From Acidimicrobiia bacterium (GTDB lineage Bacteria; Actinomycetota; Acidimicrobiia; Spongiisociales; ZC4RG35): a stretch of 14,776 nucleotides of DNA. Position 1 is the stretch's first letter. Every line of letters begins with the position of its first letter. Where the stretch lies: the NCBI GenBank assembly GCA_009377735.1, contig WHTL01000058.1, positions 1-14,776 on the forward strand. The letters run 5' to 3'. A model generated the notes under the pieces. It did not search any database and had not been told where the DNA came from. It was given only the letters and a program-made list of their open reading frames with translations. This document shows positions 1 through 7,351 of the stretch, in pieces. The position numbers and the translations under genes are program-made.

Positions 1-36
1 CTGGAGGTCGTCGACGGGGAGTGGGTCCTCCGTTAG
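1..36 (+). CDS. C-terminal end of an upstream CDS, probably ABC substrate-binding protein (partial)
   Basis: Frame 1 reads LEVVDGEWVLR and then a TAG stop at 34-36. Only 11 residues are visible, so the identity is inferred. A short 'VVDGEW' tail suits the C-terminus of a periplasmic-type branched-chain amino-acid-binding protein (LivK class). The immediate downstream genes are livH, livM, livG and livF, which normally follow such a binding protein. No domain can be seen here. It could be any other protein that ends 68 bases before livH. Confidence 0.4.
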   Translation: MEVVDGEWVLR

Positions 37-104
37 GACGCCAGCGGAAAGGGACGCCCCTAAATGAGATCAATCCCGGTCAAACATTCCACACCAGCCT
101 CCTA

Positions 105-977
105 GTGGATGAGCTCCTCCAGTATCTGATCGGTGGTCTCTCCCAGGGCGCCATCTACGGGATGGTCGGGGTGGGCTTTGTCATGATCTATAACGTCACC
201 GGTGTGGTGAACTTCGCCCAGGGTGAGTTTGTGATGGTTGGGGCGATGGTTGCTTCGACCCTGATGGCGGCAGGCTGGAGCCTCCCTCTGGTCTTTGTCG
301 GAGCTACCCTTGCTGCGGCGGCTTTGGGAGCGCTGACCGAACGGGTGGCCATCGCTCCGGCTCGGGACTCCTCCACGATGACCCTGATCATCATCACCAT
401 CGGTGTGACCTTTGCGCTCGAAGGCGCCGCCCTGCTGGTCTTTGGCGCCTCGCCACGTCGCTATCCACCCTTCAGCGAGGGGGAGCCCATCGATATTCTT
501 GGAGCTGCCATGAGCCGCCAGAGTCTCTGGGTGTTGGGGTTCGCCGCCTTGGTGTCGGCCCTCCTGTGGTGGTTCTTCGGTGCCGCCACACTTGGGAAGG
601 CGATGCGGGCCACCGAGATGGACCCGATGGCGGCTCGGCTTCAGGGAATCCACCCCGGGCGGATGTCGTTGGCGGCATTTACCATCTCCACTGCCATTGC
701 GGGTGCCGCCGGTGTAGTGCTTGTCCCCATCACGTCTGCGTCGTACGACATGGGTGTGCCGCTCGCTCTCAAGGGGTTCACCGCCGCCGTGGTAGGTGGT
801 TTGGTTTCGGCACCGGGTGCGGTTGTCGGTGGACTGCTCCTCGGGGCCATCGAGTTCCTGGCCGCCGGCTACATCTCGTCCGGGACTTCCGAAGGCATCG
901 CCTTCGCTGTTCTATTTCTGGTGTTGGTCCTCCGACCCTCGGGTCTCGTGAGTACCGTCGGGGCCAAGCGGGTATGA
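105..977 (+). CDS. livH: Branched-chain amino-acid ABC transporter permease LivH
   Basis: Membrane permease of a high-affinity branched-chain amino-acid (or related amide) importer; pairs with LivM in the cytoplasmic membrane. The protein is almost wholly hydrophobic, with about eight predicted helices. The family signature VTGVVNFAQGEF lies at residues 31-42. A cytoplasmic loop near residues 160-185 (A-x3-DP-x2-A-x3-GI pattern) should contact the ATPases. The frame is open upstream to a GTG at 21, but that would start inside the upstream gene and add 28 residues that are not membrane-like. I chose GTG 105 (290 aa, the usual family length), although no Shine-Dalgarno is visible there. The stop overlaps livM as ATGA. 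Substrate specificity cannot be read from the permease; amide/urea-type relatives share the fold. Confidence 0.9.
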   Translation: MDELLQYLIGGLSQGAIYGMVGVGFVMIYNVTGVVNFAQGEFVMVGAMVASTLMAAGWSLPLVFVGATLAAAALGALTERVAIAPARDSSTMTLIIITIGVTFALEGAALLVFGASPRRYPPFSEGEPIDILGAAMSRQSLWVLGFAALVSALLWWFFGAATLGKAMRATEMDPMAARLQGIHPGRMSLAAFTISTAIAGAAGVVLVPITSASYDMGVPLALKGFTAAVVGGLVSAPGAVVGGLLLGAIEFLAAGYISSGTSEGIAFAVLFLVLVLRPSGLVSTVGAKRV

Positions 978-1954
978 AGAGGGCGCTCACCTATCTCGTC
1001 GTCCTCGTAATGGGTCCGGCCCTGTTCGCACTCAGTGGAGTGGTGCCCCTGCTATCAGCGGGGAATCTGGTTGTGGTGGCCCTCCACGGTCTCGCTGCCA
1101 TCGGACTCAGCCTCATCATGGGGCTTGGTGGTCAGATCTCACTGGGGCATGCTGCCTTCTACGGCGTCGGTGCCTACACCTCGGCCATCCTGACCGGGCG
1201 CGGTGTCGCACCCGTGGTTGCCATGCTGGCTGGGATGGTCTTGGCCGGTGTCCTGGCTGCGATCGTTGGTCGCATCGTCCTCCGTATCCGTGGTCATTTC
1301 CTTGCCATGGCCACCCTCGCATTTGGACTCATCTTCTTCTTCACGGTTCGGGCGTGGGATGCGCTCACCGGAGGCAACGCCGGACTGGGAGGGATTCCAG
1401 ATCTGGCTTTGGGTCCGCTCATACTGGACAATGATCGCAATGTCTTCTTCGTGACATGGGCGATCCTGGTACTCGGGCTGGTACTAGCCGGAAATCTTGT
1501 TGACTCCCGTCAGGGACGAGCCGTGATGGCGATGGGGCAGAGCGAAGTTGCGGCGACGTCATCCGGTGTCGATCTGGTTCGATCCAAGGTCATCGTGTTC
1601 TCGGTCGGGGCTGTTTACGCCGCAGTGGCGGGCAGTCTTTACGCTCATTGGGTCAACTACATCTCTCCCGAGGCATTCGATTTGCTCGCATCTGTTCGAT
1701 TCCTCGTCATCGCATCGATTGGAGGCCTGGGATCGATGCTGGGTGCGCCCGTTGGATCTCTGGTGATCGTGATCATCACCGAGCTCACCAGGACCGTGGT
1801 GCCGATGTTCGTTCCTGGCGCCACCGGTAGTTACGAGGTGACCTTGTACGGGATTGCACTTGTCGCTGTTCTCGTTTTGAGCCGCGATGGGATTACTGGC
1901 GCCTTCCGACGATTCGATGTCACCAAAATCAGAACCCCGGCGGGAAACCCATGA
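974..1954 (+). CDS. livM: Branched-chain amino-acid ABC transporter permease LivM
   Basis: Second membrane subunit of the LIV-type importer, forming a heterodimer with LivH. The protein is 326 aa, usual for the family, and strongly hydrophobic with 8-10 predicted helices. The LivM signature GLGGQISLGHAAFYGVGAY is at residues 50-68. A second family landmark, a glycine-rich 'IGGLGSMLGAPVG' stretch, precedes the last helices. The frame stays open about 136 codons upstream, but that part overlaps livH out of frame and is not membrane-like, so ATG 974 is taken as the start. It overlaps the livH stop by four bases (ATGA), and its own TGA overlaps the livG ATG in the same way. This implies coupled translation and matched subunit amounts. 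Confidence 0.92.
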   Translation: MKRALTYLVVLVMGPALFALSGVVPLLSAGNLVVVALHGLAAIGLSLIMGLGGQISLGHAAFYGVGAYTSAILTGRGVAPVVAMLAGMVLAGVLAAIVGRIVLRIRGHFLAMATLAFGLIFFFTVRAWDALTGGNAGLGGIPDLALGPLILDNDRNVFFVTWAILVLGLVLAGNLVDSRQGRAVMAMGQSEVAATSSGVDLVRSKVIVFSVGAVYAAVAGSLYAHWVNYISPEAFDLLASVRFLVIASIGGLGSMLGAPVGSLVIVIITELTRTVVPMFVPGATGSYEVTLYGIALVAVLVLSRDGITGAFRRFDVTKIRTPAGNP

Positions 1955-2718
1955 GCAGGCTGATGTTGGACGGTATTACCAAGAGGTTTGGTGGGGTGGT
2001 CGCTGTCGACAATGTCACTGCCGAGATCGGTGCGGATCCTGTTACCGCCATCATCGGGCCGAACGGCGCAGGAAAGACCACCCTCTTCAACCTCATATTC
2101 GGGATCCTCATGCCCGACGACGGCTCGGTCCACGTCGATGACGTCGATGCGACGAGGTTGCGGCCCTACCAGATGGCTGAACTCGGCTTGGCGCGTACCT
2201 TCCAGAATCTCGAACTTTTCGCCGGGATGACGGTCGCCGACCACCTCAGGGTCGGGCGTCACCGGTGGGGGAGGGCGGGTGTTCTCGATGCCGTCCTTCG
2301 GCTCCCCCGCCACCGAAGGGAGGAGGCCGACACCACAATCTTCGTCGAGATCTTGCAGGACCGTCTCGGGCTGACGACTCACAGGTCGCGTCCTGCCGAT
2401 TCCCTTCCGTACGGGCTGCAGAGAAGGGTGGAGCTGGGCAGAGCCTTGGCGTCAGATCCCTCGATGATCCTTCTCGACGAGCCATTGGCCGGTCTCAATC
2501 GGGTCGAATCGAGGGTGGTGAGTGGCATCATCCGCGAGGTTGCCGACTCCGGGATGGTCGTCGTCCTTGTGGAGCATGACATGCACGAGGTAATGAGGAT
2601 CTCCGATCGGGTTCTGGTCCTCGACCAAGGGGGTCTCATCGCCGACGGGTCACCCGCCGCAGTCAGGTCAGAACAACAGGTGGTCGACGCATATCTTGGA
2701 GTAGAGGACGAGGAATGA
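1951..2718 (+). CDS. livG: Branched-chain amino-acid ABC transporter ATP-binding protein LivG
   Basis: Cytoplasmic ATPase that energises the LivHM permease. Visible elements in order: Walker A GPNGAGKT (residues 36-43), Q-loop TFQN (Q85), a degenerate signature LPYGLQRR (152-159) and Walker B MILLDEP (172-178). The switch histidine is H209 in VEHD. LivG proteins typically carry a YGQQRR-type signature instead of LSGGQ; here the first Q is L156, a mild variation. The C-terminal DAYLG tail is also typical of the family. The length of 255 aa is normal. ATG 1951 overlaps the livM stop (ATGA), and the final TGA overlaps livF. Confidence 0.92.
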   Translation: MSRLMLDGITKRFGGVVAVDNVTAEIGADPVTAIIGPNGAGKTTLFNLIFGILMPDDGSVHVDDVDATRLRPYQMAELGLARTFQNLELFAGMTVADHLRVGRHRWGRAGVLDAVLRLPRHRREEADTTIFVEILQDRLGLTTHRSRPADSLPYGLQRRVELGRALASDPSMILLDEPLAGLNRVESRVVSGIIREVADSGMVVVLVEHDMHEVMRISDRVLVLDQGGLIADGSPAAVRSEQQVVDAYLGVEDEE

Positions 2719-3437
2719 GCAATCGGGCGTTCCTCAGCGTACACAAGCTCACCGCCGGTTACGGGGCTGTGGTGGCTCTGCGCGATATCTCCCTGAGTCT
2801 CGATCGGGGCGAGACCGTGGCCATTATCGGCACCAATGGGGCAGGCAAGACAACCCTCCTCCGTTCTGTGGTGGGCTTGGTTCGTCCGCGCTCGGGCACA
2901 GTGCTTCTCGACGGTCGGGATGTGACGGATCTGGAGCCTGAGACGATGGTTGGAGCTGGGGTGGTCCTGGTCCCAGAGGGACGTCACGTGTTCCCCGGTC
3001 TGACCGTCCGTGACAATCTGCTGTTGGGTCGATACCACCGAAGACGTCTCAAGGGGCGGTCCGCCGATCTGGATGAGGTGACTGAGCTCTTTCCGGCATT
3101 GGCAACACGGATGAATCAGATGGCAGGAACACTTTCAGGAGGCGAACAGCAGATGCTCGCATTGGGGAGGGGGCTGATGGCTGCTCCGGAGATCCTGCTG
3201 CTCGACGAGCCCTCACTGGGGTTGGCACCCGTGATAGTTTCCGAGGTGATGGGCCGGGTGGCGGCCCTCGCGGATGCAGGAACGACGATCCTACTGGTTG
3301 AGCAGAATGTGCGAGCGGCCCTGCGAATCGCCGATCGTGGTTATGTAATCGAGAACGGGGAGACCGTTCTCGAAGCCGACAGCGATACCTTACTGAGAGA
3401 CGAACGGGTCACTACGGCTTATCTGGGCGGGGATTGA
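2715..3437 (+). CDS. livF: Branched-chain amino-acid ABC transporter ATP-binding protein LivF
   Basis: Second ATPase of the importer, heterodimerising with LivG. Walker A GTNGAGKT is at residues 39-46, the LivF-type Q-loop region VPEGRHVF at 87-94, the ABC signature LSGGEQQ at 140-146, and Walker B ILLLDEP at 160-166. VEQN (195-198) holds glutamine at the usual H-loop position, as expected for LivF. The C-terminus ends TAYLGGD, a family hallmark. The 240-aa length is standard. Translation starts in an ATGA overlap with livG. The stop TGA shares its last base with the ATG of mshD (TGATG), which ties that gene to the transporter operon. Confidence 0.93.
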   Translation: MSNRAFLSVHKLTAGYGAVVALRDISLSLDRGETVAIIGTNGAGKTTLLRSVVGLVRPRSGTVLLDGRDVTDLEPETMVGAGVVLVPEGRHVFPGLTVRDNLLLGRYHRRRLKGRSADLDEVTELFPALATRMNQMAGTLSGGEQQMLALGRGLMAAPEILLLDEPSLGLAPVIVSEVMGRVAALADAGTTILLVEQNVRAALRIADRGYVIENGETVLEADSDTLLRDERVTTAYLGGD

Positions 3438-4261
3438 TGCGGGTCACTGCGGCCTGTTTAACTGTGGATATGGATCACGCCGAGGTTTTGGCCCAGATCG
3501 AACAGTTGGAAGAGGAGCGTGACGCCGAGCTGATTGGTGATCCAGGTCGTGTGGCTCTCCGGCGAGGTACGGCCCAGGTAGTGAGGTCCGGTGGTGGCGT
3601 CGGAATCCTCGCTCCCACCCCCGAAGGGGTCCACGGTCTCGACGTTGTTGCGGGCGAAGGGGATTACCGGGCTGTGATCGACGAAGCGATCGCAACCATC
3701 CCACAGTCCGAGCCGATCCGGCTATGGGTCAGGGACGGAGAGCCCGGCGATACCAGGTTTACGCAGGAACGTCGTCTTCTGATCATGGGCAGATCTCTCC
3801 CGGGTCCCCAGCTGGTAGTCCCGAAAGGGATCGAGATCAGGGCGTTCGAACCGACATCCGATGTCTACGAGTGGCTCGGGGTCAACAATGACGCATTCGA
3901 GGGTCACCCGGAGAACGGCGCCTGGGAACGGTCCGACTTGGAGGCTCGAATGTCGGCACCGTGGTTCGACCCCGACGGGCTGAGGATGGCATGGGAGGGT
4001 GACGTGTTGGCGGGTTCCTGCTGGGTGAAACAGTATCCACAGGGAGTGGGGGAGATTCACGTCGTCGGTGTAGCCACTTCACATCAGGGTCGAGGCCTGG
4101 GAAAGATGCTCGTCCTGGAGGGCATGCGATGGATGAGCGAGCACGGTGACGATGAGGTCATCCTCTATACAGAAGCCGACAACACGGCCGTGGGACTCTA
4201 CGAGCGCCTCGGATTCGAGGTGCAGTCGACCCTTGAGTCGATGATCTACCGCGTCAGCTAG
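3437..4261 (+). CDS. mshD: Mycothiol synthase-like GNAT acetyltransferase (MshD)
   Basis: MshD acetylates the cysteinyl-GlcN-inositol precursor with acetyl-CoA in the last step of mycothiol synthesis in the cytoplasm. The 274-residue protein has a weak N-terminal half (about 1-120), resembling the degenerate first GNAT domain of MshD. Its C-terminal GNAT domain (about 130-274) is well conserved. Diagnostic stretches are VNNDAFEGHPENGAW (149-163), PWFDPDG (175-181), EIHVVGV (206-212), the acetyl-CoA loop HQGRGLGKML (216-225) and LYTEADN (243-249). It is somewhat shorter than the roughly 315 aa of the mycobacterial enzyme. ATG 3437 overlaps the livF stop by one base and has a G-rich stretch just upstream. 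An in-frame ATG at 3470 is the alternative. A different GNAT of the same clade remains possible. Confidence 0.78.
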   Translation: MRVTAACLTVDMDHAEVLAQIEQLEEERDAELIGDPGRVALRRGTAQVVRSGGGVGILAPTPEGVHGLDVVAGEGDYRAVIDEAIATIPQSEPIRLWVRDGEPGDTRFTQERRLLIMGRSLPGPQLVVPKGIEIRAFEPTSDVYEWLGVNNDAFEGHPENGAWERSDLEARMSAPWFDPDGLRMAWEGDVLAGSCWVKQYPQGVGEIHVVGVATSHQGRGLGKMLVLEGMRWMSEHGDDEVILYTEADNTAVGLYERLGFEVQSTLESMIYRVS

Positions 4262-4268
4262 TGGTTAC

Positions 4269-4472
4269 CTAGCCAAAACGGCGTCCACACGAGCGACAAC
4301 GGGTGTCGTGCTCGGCGGTGGGGCCCTTACACCAGGGACAGGGCAGATCGTCGTCCCTACCCGCTAGTACGAGATCGCCGAAGGGTGCGGCATTGGGTTG
4401 TGCGACTCGTCGTCCGCGCGCCAGGGCGAAGAGCCCCGAGGTAGCGGTGACGGCAACAAGTGTTTCCAACAC
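4269..4472 (-). CDS. Small zinc-ribbon protein with N-terminal hydrophobic segment
   Basis: A 67-aa protein that I cannot assign to a named family. Residues 3-17 (ETLVAVTATSGLFAL) are hydrophobic and could be a short membrane anchor. The C-terminus carries CPWC (45-48) and CRSC followed by GRRFG (59-67), a treble-clef/zinc-ribbon arrangement with an 11-residue spacer that should bind one Zn(II). The GTG start at 4472 is supported by AGGAG at 4482-4478, five bases upstream. A longer reading from 4586 adds 38 low-complexity residues and ignores this ribosome site. The gene is convergent with mshD (7 bases apart, no terminator visible) and divergent from thrS. Function is unknown; the ribbon could bind nucleic acid or protein, or be structural. 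Confidence 0.7.
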   Translation of the reverse strand: MLETLVAVTATSGLFALARGRRVAQPNAAPFGDLVLAGRDDDLPCPWCKGPTAEHDTRCRSCGRRFG

Positions 4473-4477
4473 GTTTT

Positions 4478-4482
4478 CTCCT
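4478..4482 (-). promoter_or_regulatory. Ribosome binding site deciding the zinc-ribbon gene start
   Basis: Minus-strand AGGAG followed by five bases and GTG 4472. It is one of the best Shine-Dalgarno matches in the window and is the reason for preferring the 67-aa reading over the 105-aa one. Confidence 0.65.
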
Positions 4483-4506
4483 GATGGTTCTCGTTCTCTG
4501 CCGCGG

Positions 4507-4512
4507 AGAATA
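4507..4512 (-). promoter_or_regulatory. Possible -10 box for the zinc-ribbon gene
   Basis: Minus-strand TATTCT (4512 to 4507), which fits TANNNT. It would place transcription start near 4500 and give a leader of about 28 bases that contains the AGGAG site. No convincing -35 was found at 16-17 bases, so this is a weak call. Confidence 0.3.
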
Positions 4513-4574
4513 GGGGTGGAGGTCTCATTTTCCTGGGATTTCGCGTTCTCGGTGCGGTGCCGTCTCGCCAGTGC

Positions 4575-4602
4575 TTTGGGTCGCAATCGTCACTGATACT
4601 CT
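4575..4602 (+). promoter_or_regulatory. Possible thrS promoter (extended -10)
   Basis: TGATACTCT at 4594-4602 has the TGN-TANNNT form of an extended -10 element. A TTTGGG at 4575-4580 lies 16 bases upstream as a poor -35. Transcription would begin near 4609, leaving a leader of about 23 bases before the thrS ATG. This leader is too short for a T-box riboswitch. Confidence 0.35.
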
Positions 4603-4631
4603 GACGAATTCGCGAGTAGAGAAACAGCACA

Positions 4632-6566
4632 ATGACGATGACACTCACATACCCCGACGGCTCCGAGGTGGAGTTTGCCGACGGGACGACCGGTGGCGGG
4701 GTTGCGGAGGCGATTGGCTCTCGGCTGGCCAAGGCAGCGATCGTGGTCCGACACGATGGTGTGCTGTTCGATTTGGATCGGCCACTCCCCGGTGACGGGA
4801 CGATAGAGATCATCACGGATACCAGCGACGACGGACGAGAGGTCATGCGCCACTCTTCGGCACATGTGCTCGCCCAGGCTGTACTCGATCTCTACGAAGG
4901 AGCCGATTTCGCCATTGGCCCACCCATCGAGAACGGGTTCTACTACGACTTCGATATCGGTCGTCCCTTCACACCCGACGATCTCGAACGAATTCAGGCC
5001 CGGATGGAAGAGATCATCGTCGAGGACCAGCCCTTCGAACTCGACTACATCGACCATGGTGAAGCGCTGGAGATCTTCTCCGAGCAGCCGTTCAAGACCG
5101 AGATCCTCAAGGGTGTCGACCAGTCCGAGATGGTGGATGGCCACAAGGTGTCGGTGTATCGCAACCTCGACTTCGTCGATTTGTGTCGTGGCCCCCATGT
5201 CCGTTCCACCGGTCGCCTCAAGGCGGTGCGTCTGATGAGATCGTCTGGTGCCTACTGGCGGGGCGACGAGAAGAATCCGCAGTTGCAGAGGATCTACGGG
5301 ACCGCCTGGGAGTCGGAGAAGGCACTCCAAGAGCATCTGGAGTGGCTCGAAGAGGCTGAGCTCAGAGACCACCGGCGTCTTGGCGCCGAACTCGATCTTT
5401 ACAGCTTCCCGAATGAGATGGGTCCTGGTTTGGCTGTGTGGCATCCCAAAGGTGCGAAACTTCGCACGGTCATCCAGGATCACAACCGGGTACTGCACGA
5501 ACGGTATGGATTCGAGCCCGTTTTCTCACCGAACCTGGCCAAGCAGGGTCTCTGGGAGACCTCGGGTCACATCGACTGGTACGCCGACGGTCTCTACCCG
5601 GCGATGGAGCTGGATGATGGTGTCTCTTATCGGGTAAAACCGATGAACTGCCCTTTTCACATCCTCATCTACTCGAGTCACAGCCGCTCTTATCGAGAGC
5701 TGCCGATGCGTCTTGCCGAGTTGGGCAATGTATACCGCTACGAGTTGTCCGGGACGGTTCATGGACTGCTCCGATCCCGGGGGTTTACCCAGGACGATTC
5801 GCACACGTTCGCCACACTCGAGCAGATCCCCGAGGAGCTGGGGCGGGCACTCGACTTCACCCAGGAGTGGTTCGCCGACCTTGGATTCGATGAAATCGAG
5901 TTCGATCTGTCCTTGCGGGATCCGGACAAGGACACGGGTATGGATGAGACCTGGGATCATGCCACGGAAATCCTCCGTGACGCCTTGAAAGAACGTGGCC
6001 TCGAATACGACGAGCAGGAAGCGGAAGCGGCTTTCTATGGACCAAAAATCGACGTTCATGTTCGCGATGCCCTAGGTCGCCGCTGGCAGTGCAGCACCAT
6101 TCAGCTCGACTTCTATCTGCCCGAGCGCTTCGATCTCGAGTACAACACCTCTGAGAACACCACCGAGCGTCCGGTGATGCTCCACCACGCAAAAGCTGGC
6201 TCCATCGAGCGTTTCATTGGGATCCTCGTGGAGCACTACGCGGGGGCTTTCCCCATGTGGATGGCCCCGGTCCAGGCCACGATTGTCCCCGTCGCCGATC
6301 GTCACCTCGACTACGCCGACAAAGTCCGAGATCGTCTCGGTGGCGAGGGCCTGCGAGTAGAAGTGGATTCCTCGACCGAAAAGCTGGGTGAGAAGATCCG
6401 TCGGGCAATGACGGCAAAGGTCCCGGTAGTGATGGTCGTCGGGGACAAAGATGTCGAGTCCGACACCGTGGGCTTCCGACGTTACGGTGAGGAGAGCGAA
6501 GAGCGGGGAGTAGCTGTGACCGAGGCATTGCAGCGTCTCAAGACCGAGGGGGCACCCCCCTCGTGA
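4632..6566 (+). CDS. thrS: Threonyl-tRNA synthetase
   Basis: Charges tRNA-Thr with threonine and edits Ser-tRNA-Thr; cytoplasmic dimer. Domains in order: TGS (about 1-62), N2 editing domain with HSSAH (H74, H78) and DLCRGPH (C185, H189), class II catalytic core (about 250-540), and C-terminal anticodon-binding domain (about 545-640). The catalytic zinc ligands are visible as C340 (MNCPFH), H391 (FTQDDSH) and H518 (VMLHH). The motif 3 region GSIERFIGILVEHYAGAFP (523-541) is canonical. The full length of 644 aa is normal. ATG 4632 gives a proper TGS start; a second ATG six bases on (4638) is equally possible. Only a weak purine-rich stretch lies upstream. The stop overlaps the next gene (GTGA). 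Confidence 0.96.
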   Translation: MTMTLTYPDGSEVEFADGTTGGGVAEAIGSRLAKAAIVVRHDGVLFDLDRPLPGDGTIEIITDTSDDGREVMRHSSAHVLAQAVLDLYEGADFAIGPPIENGFYYDFDIGRPFTPDDLERIQARMEEIIVEDQPFELDYIDHGEALEIFSEQPFKTEILKGVDQSEMVDGHKVSVYRNLDFVDLCRGPHVRSTGRLKAVRLMRSSGAYWRGDEKNPQLQRIYGTAWESEKALQEHLEWLEEAELRDHRRLGAELDLYSFPNEMGPGLAVWHPKGAKLRTVIQDHNRVLHERYGFEPVFSPNLAKQGLWETSGHIDWYADGLYPAMELDDGVSYRVKPMNCPFHILIYSSHSRSYRELPMRLAELGNVYRYELSGTVHGLLRSRGFTQDDSHTFATLEQIPEELGRALDFTQEWFADLGFDEIEFDLSLRDPDKDTGMDETWDHATEILRDALKERGLEYDEQEAEAAFYGPKIDVHVRDALGRRWQCSTIQLDFYLPERFDLEYNTSENTTERPVMLHHAKAGSIERFIGILVEHYAGAFPMWMAPVQATIVPVADRHLDYADKVRDRLGGEGLRVEVDSSTEKLGEKIRRAMTAKVPVVMVVGDKDVESDTVGFRRYGEESEERGVAVTEALQRLKTEGAPPS

Positions 6567-7003
6567 CGGAGGAAGAGGAACGCGAAGTCGTAGATATCGA
6601 TGGCGAACCGTTCGCCGATTATCGCTTCCCTGATCCCCTGCGCCGAAGGACGTCTGGCGTGATCCTCCTGGTCGCCGCGGTCGCACTCGCCGTGGCGGCC
6701 GTACTCTGGGATCCCGGTCTGGCAATTGGCGCAGCGATTGCTGGGCTCGTCGGTGTCTGGTTTCTAGGTTCTGCCTGGCCCCTCGAAATCCAGCAGGAAG
6801 ACGCCCTAGCGGAGGCCGTGGGGTCGGTCGACTTCCCAGTTGGTCATGCCTCGGCCGCCGTGAGATTCCACGGCTTGCGCGCTCGCCCCCGTTGGTCAGT
6901 GGTCCTCTACGAAGCAGCCGAGCCACCAGAGGTGCGCGCCCTAATCACCATCGACGCCATAAACGGCACCCAACCAGACCCGGTCTACACCGAACAAATC
7001 TGA
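6563..7003 (+). CDS. Hypothetical small membrane protein coupled to thrS
   Basis: A 146-aa protein that I do not recognise. An acidic N-terminus (EEEERE at 3-8) is followed by a positively charged RRR (27-29) and two adjacent hydrophobic helices (about 32-49 and 52-71), a hairpin inserted in the membrane. By the positive-inside rule both termini should face the cytoplasm. The remaining 75 residues form a soluble tail with alternating hydrophobic residues (WSVVLYEAAE, VRALITI), suggesting a small beta-rich domain. GTG 6563 overlaps the thrS stop as GTGA, the same coupling used elsewhere in this window, so co-translation with thrS is likely. No signal peptide or catalytic motif is seen. Confidence 0.7.
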   Translation: MTEEEEREVVDIDGEPFADYRFPDPLRRRTSGVILLVAAVALAVAAVLWDPGLAIGAAIAGLVGVWFLGSAWPLEIQQEDALAEAVGSVDFPVGHASAAVRFHGLRARPRWSVVLYEAAEPPEVRALITIDAINGTQPDPVYTEQI

Positions 7004-7032
7004 GCTCTTTCCCCGAGCATTCTTTCGATGGT

Positions 7033-7052
7033 CGCGACGAGATCGCGTCGCG
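7033..7052 (+). terminator. Hairpin downstream of the thrS operon
   Basis: CGCGACG (7033-7039) and CGTCGCG (7046-7052) form a perfect 7-bp, all but one G-C, stem with a 6-base loop, 29 bases after the stop of the small membrane protein. No U-tract follows, so it is at best a Rho-dependent or weak terminator, or a 3'-end stabilising stem. Confidence 0.35.
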
Positions 7053-7330
7053 GAGGCAACGGACTTCTTCGGACCGGGTGAAACCGTGATCGCTATTGCA
7101 TCAAACCTGTTCAAGACCTGGCCAGGACGAGTATCAAGGCCGGAGGCCCTCGGTCAACCTTGTTGTGTGGTTCCTCAGCGATTGCGATCACGAGGCAATG
7201 GGAAACTTCAACGCACCATCACACCGAACCCGACGATCACCATGTGGCGACAGACAGGGACTGAGTCGCGGAGGTGAGGTCGGACGGCCCCGACCACCCG
7301 AGACGTGAGGCTGGGGCAGCCGTGGGGGGT
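7053..7330. other. Intergenic stretch without a supported gene
   Basis: Part of the 408-base gap between two convergent genes. The only open frames are 60-70 codons long (for example from GTG 7086 and TTG 7096). They are basic and low in hydrophobic order, lack a ribosome site, and read like non-coding DNA. I saw no tRNA-like cloverleaf, no long inverted repeat and no terminal repeats of an insertion sequence. It may be decayed coding DNA or 3' untranslated sequence. Confidence 0.5.
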
Positions 7331-7351
7331 CTGGGGGGCGGAGTCCCCCAG
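7331..7351. terminator. G/C-run hairpin behind gltA
   Basis: CTGGGGG (7331-7337) and CCCCCAG (7345-7351) form a 7-bp stem with a 7-base loop. It is 61 bases beyond the gltA stop, read on the minus strand, and could end transcription arriving from either side. There is no U-tract. The right arm is the first part of the 17-bp repeat array, so alternative pairings with the other copies are possible. Confidence 0.45.

Noticed and set aside
566..973. N-terminal extension of livM
   Set aside because: The extra 136 codons overlap livH in another frame, are Cys/His/Arg-rich and not membrane-like; ATG 974 in the ATGA overlap is the natural start.
4473..4631. T-box or other riboswitch before thrS
   Set aside because: The probable transcription start leaves only about 23 bases of leader, and no T-box core or long stem was found.
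4590..5498. Minus-strand open frame (302 codons) opposite thrS
   Set aside because: Shadow of the thrS codons; no ribosome site, no recognisable motif, and thrS is certain.
7086..7277. Short open frame of 63 codons in the thrS-gltA gap
   Set aside because: No ribosome site, no hydrophobic or motif pattern, and an overlapping frame of similar length is equally open.
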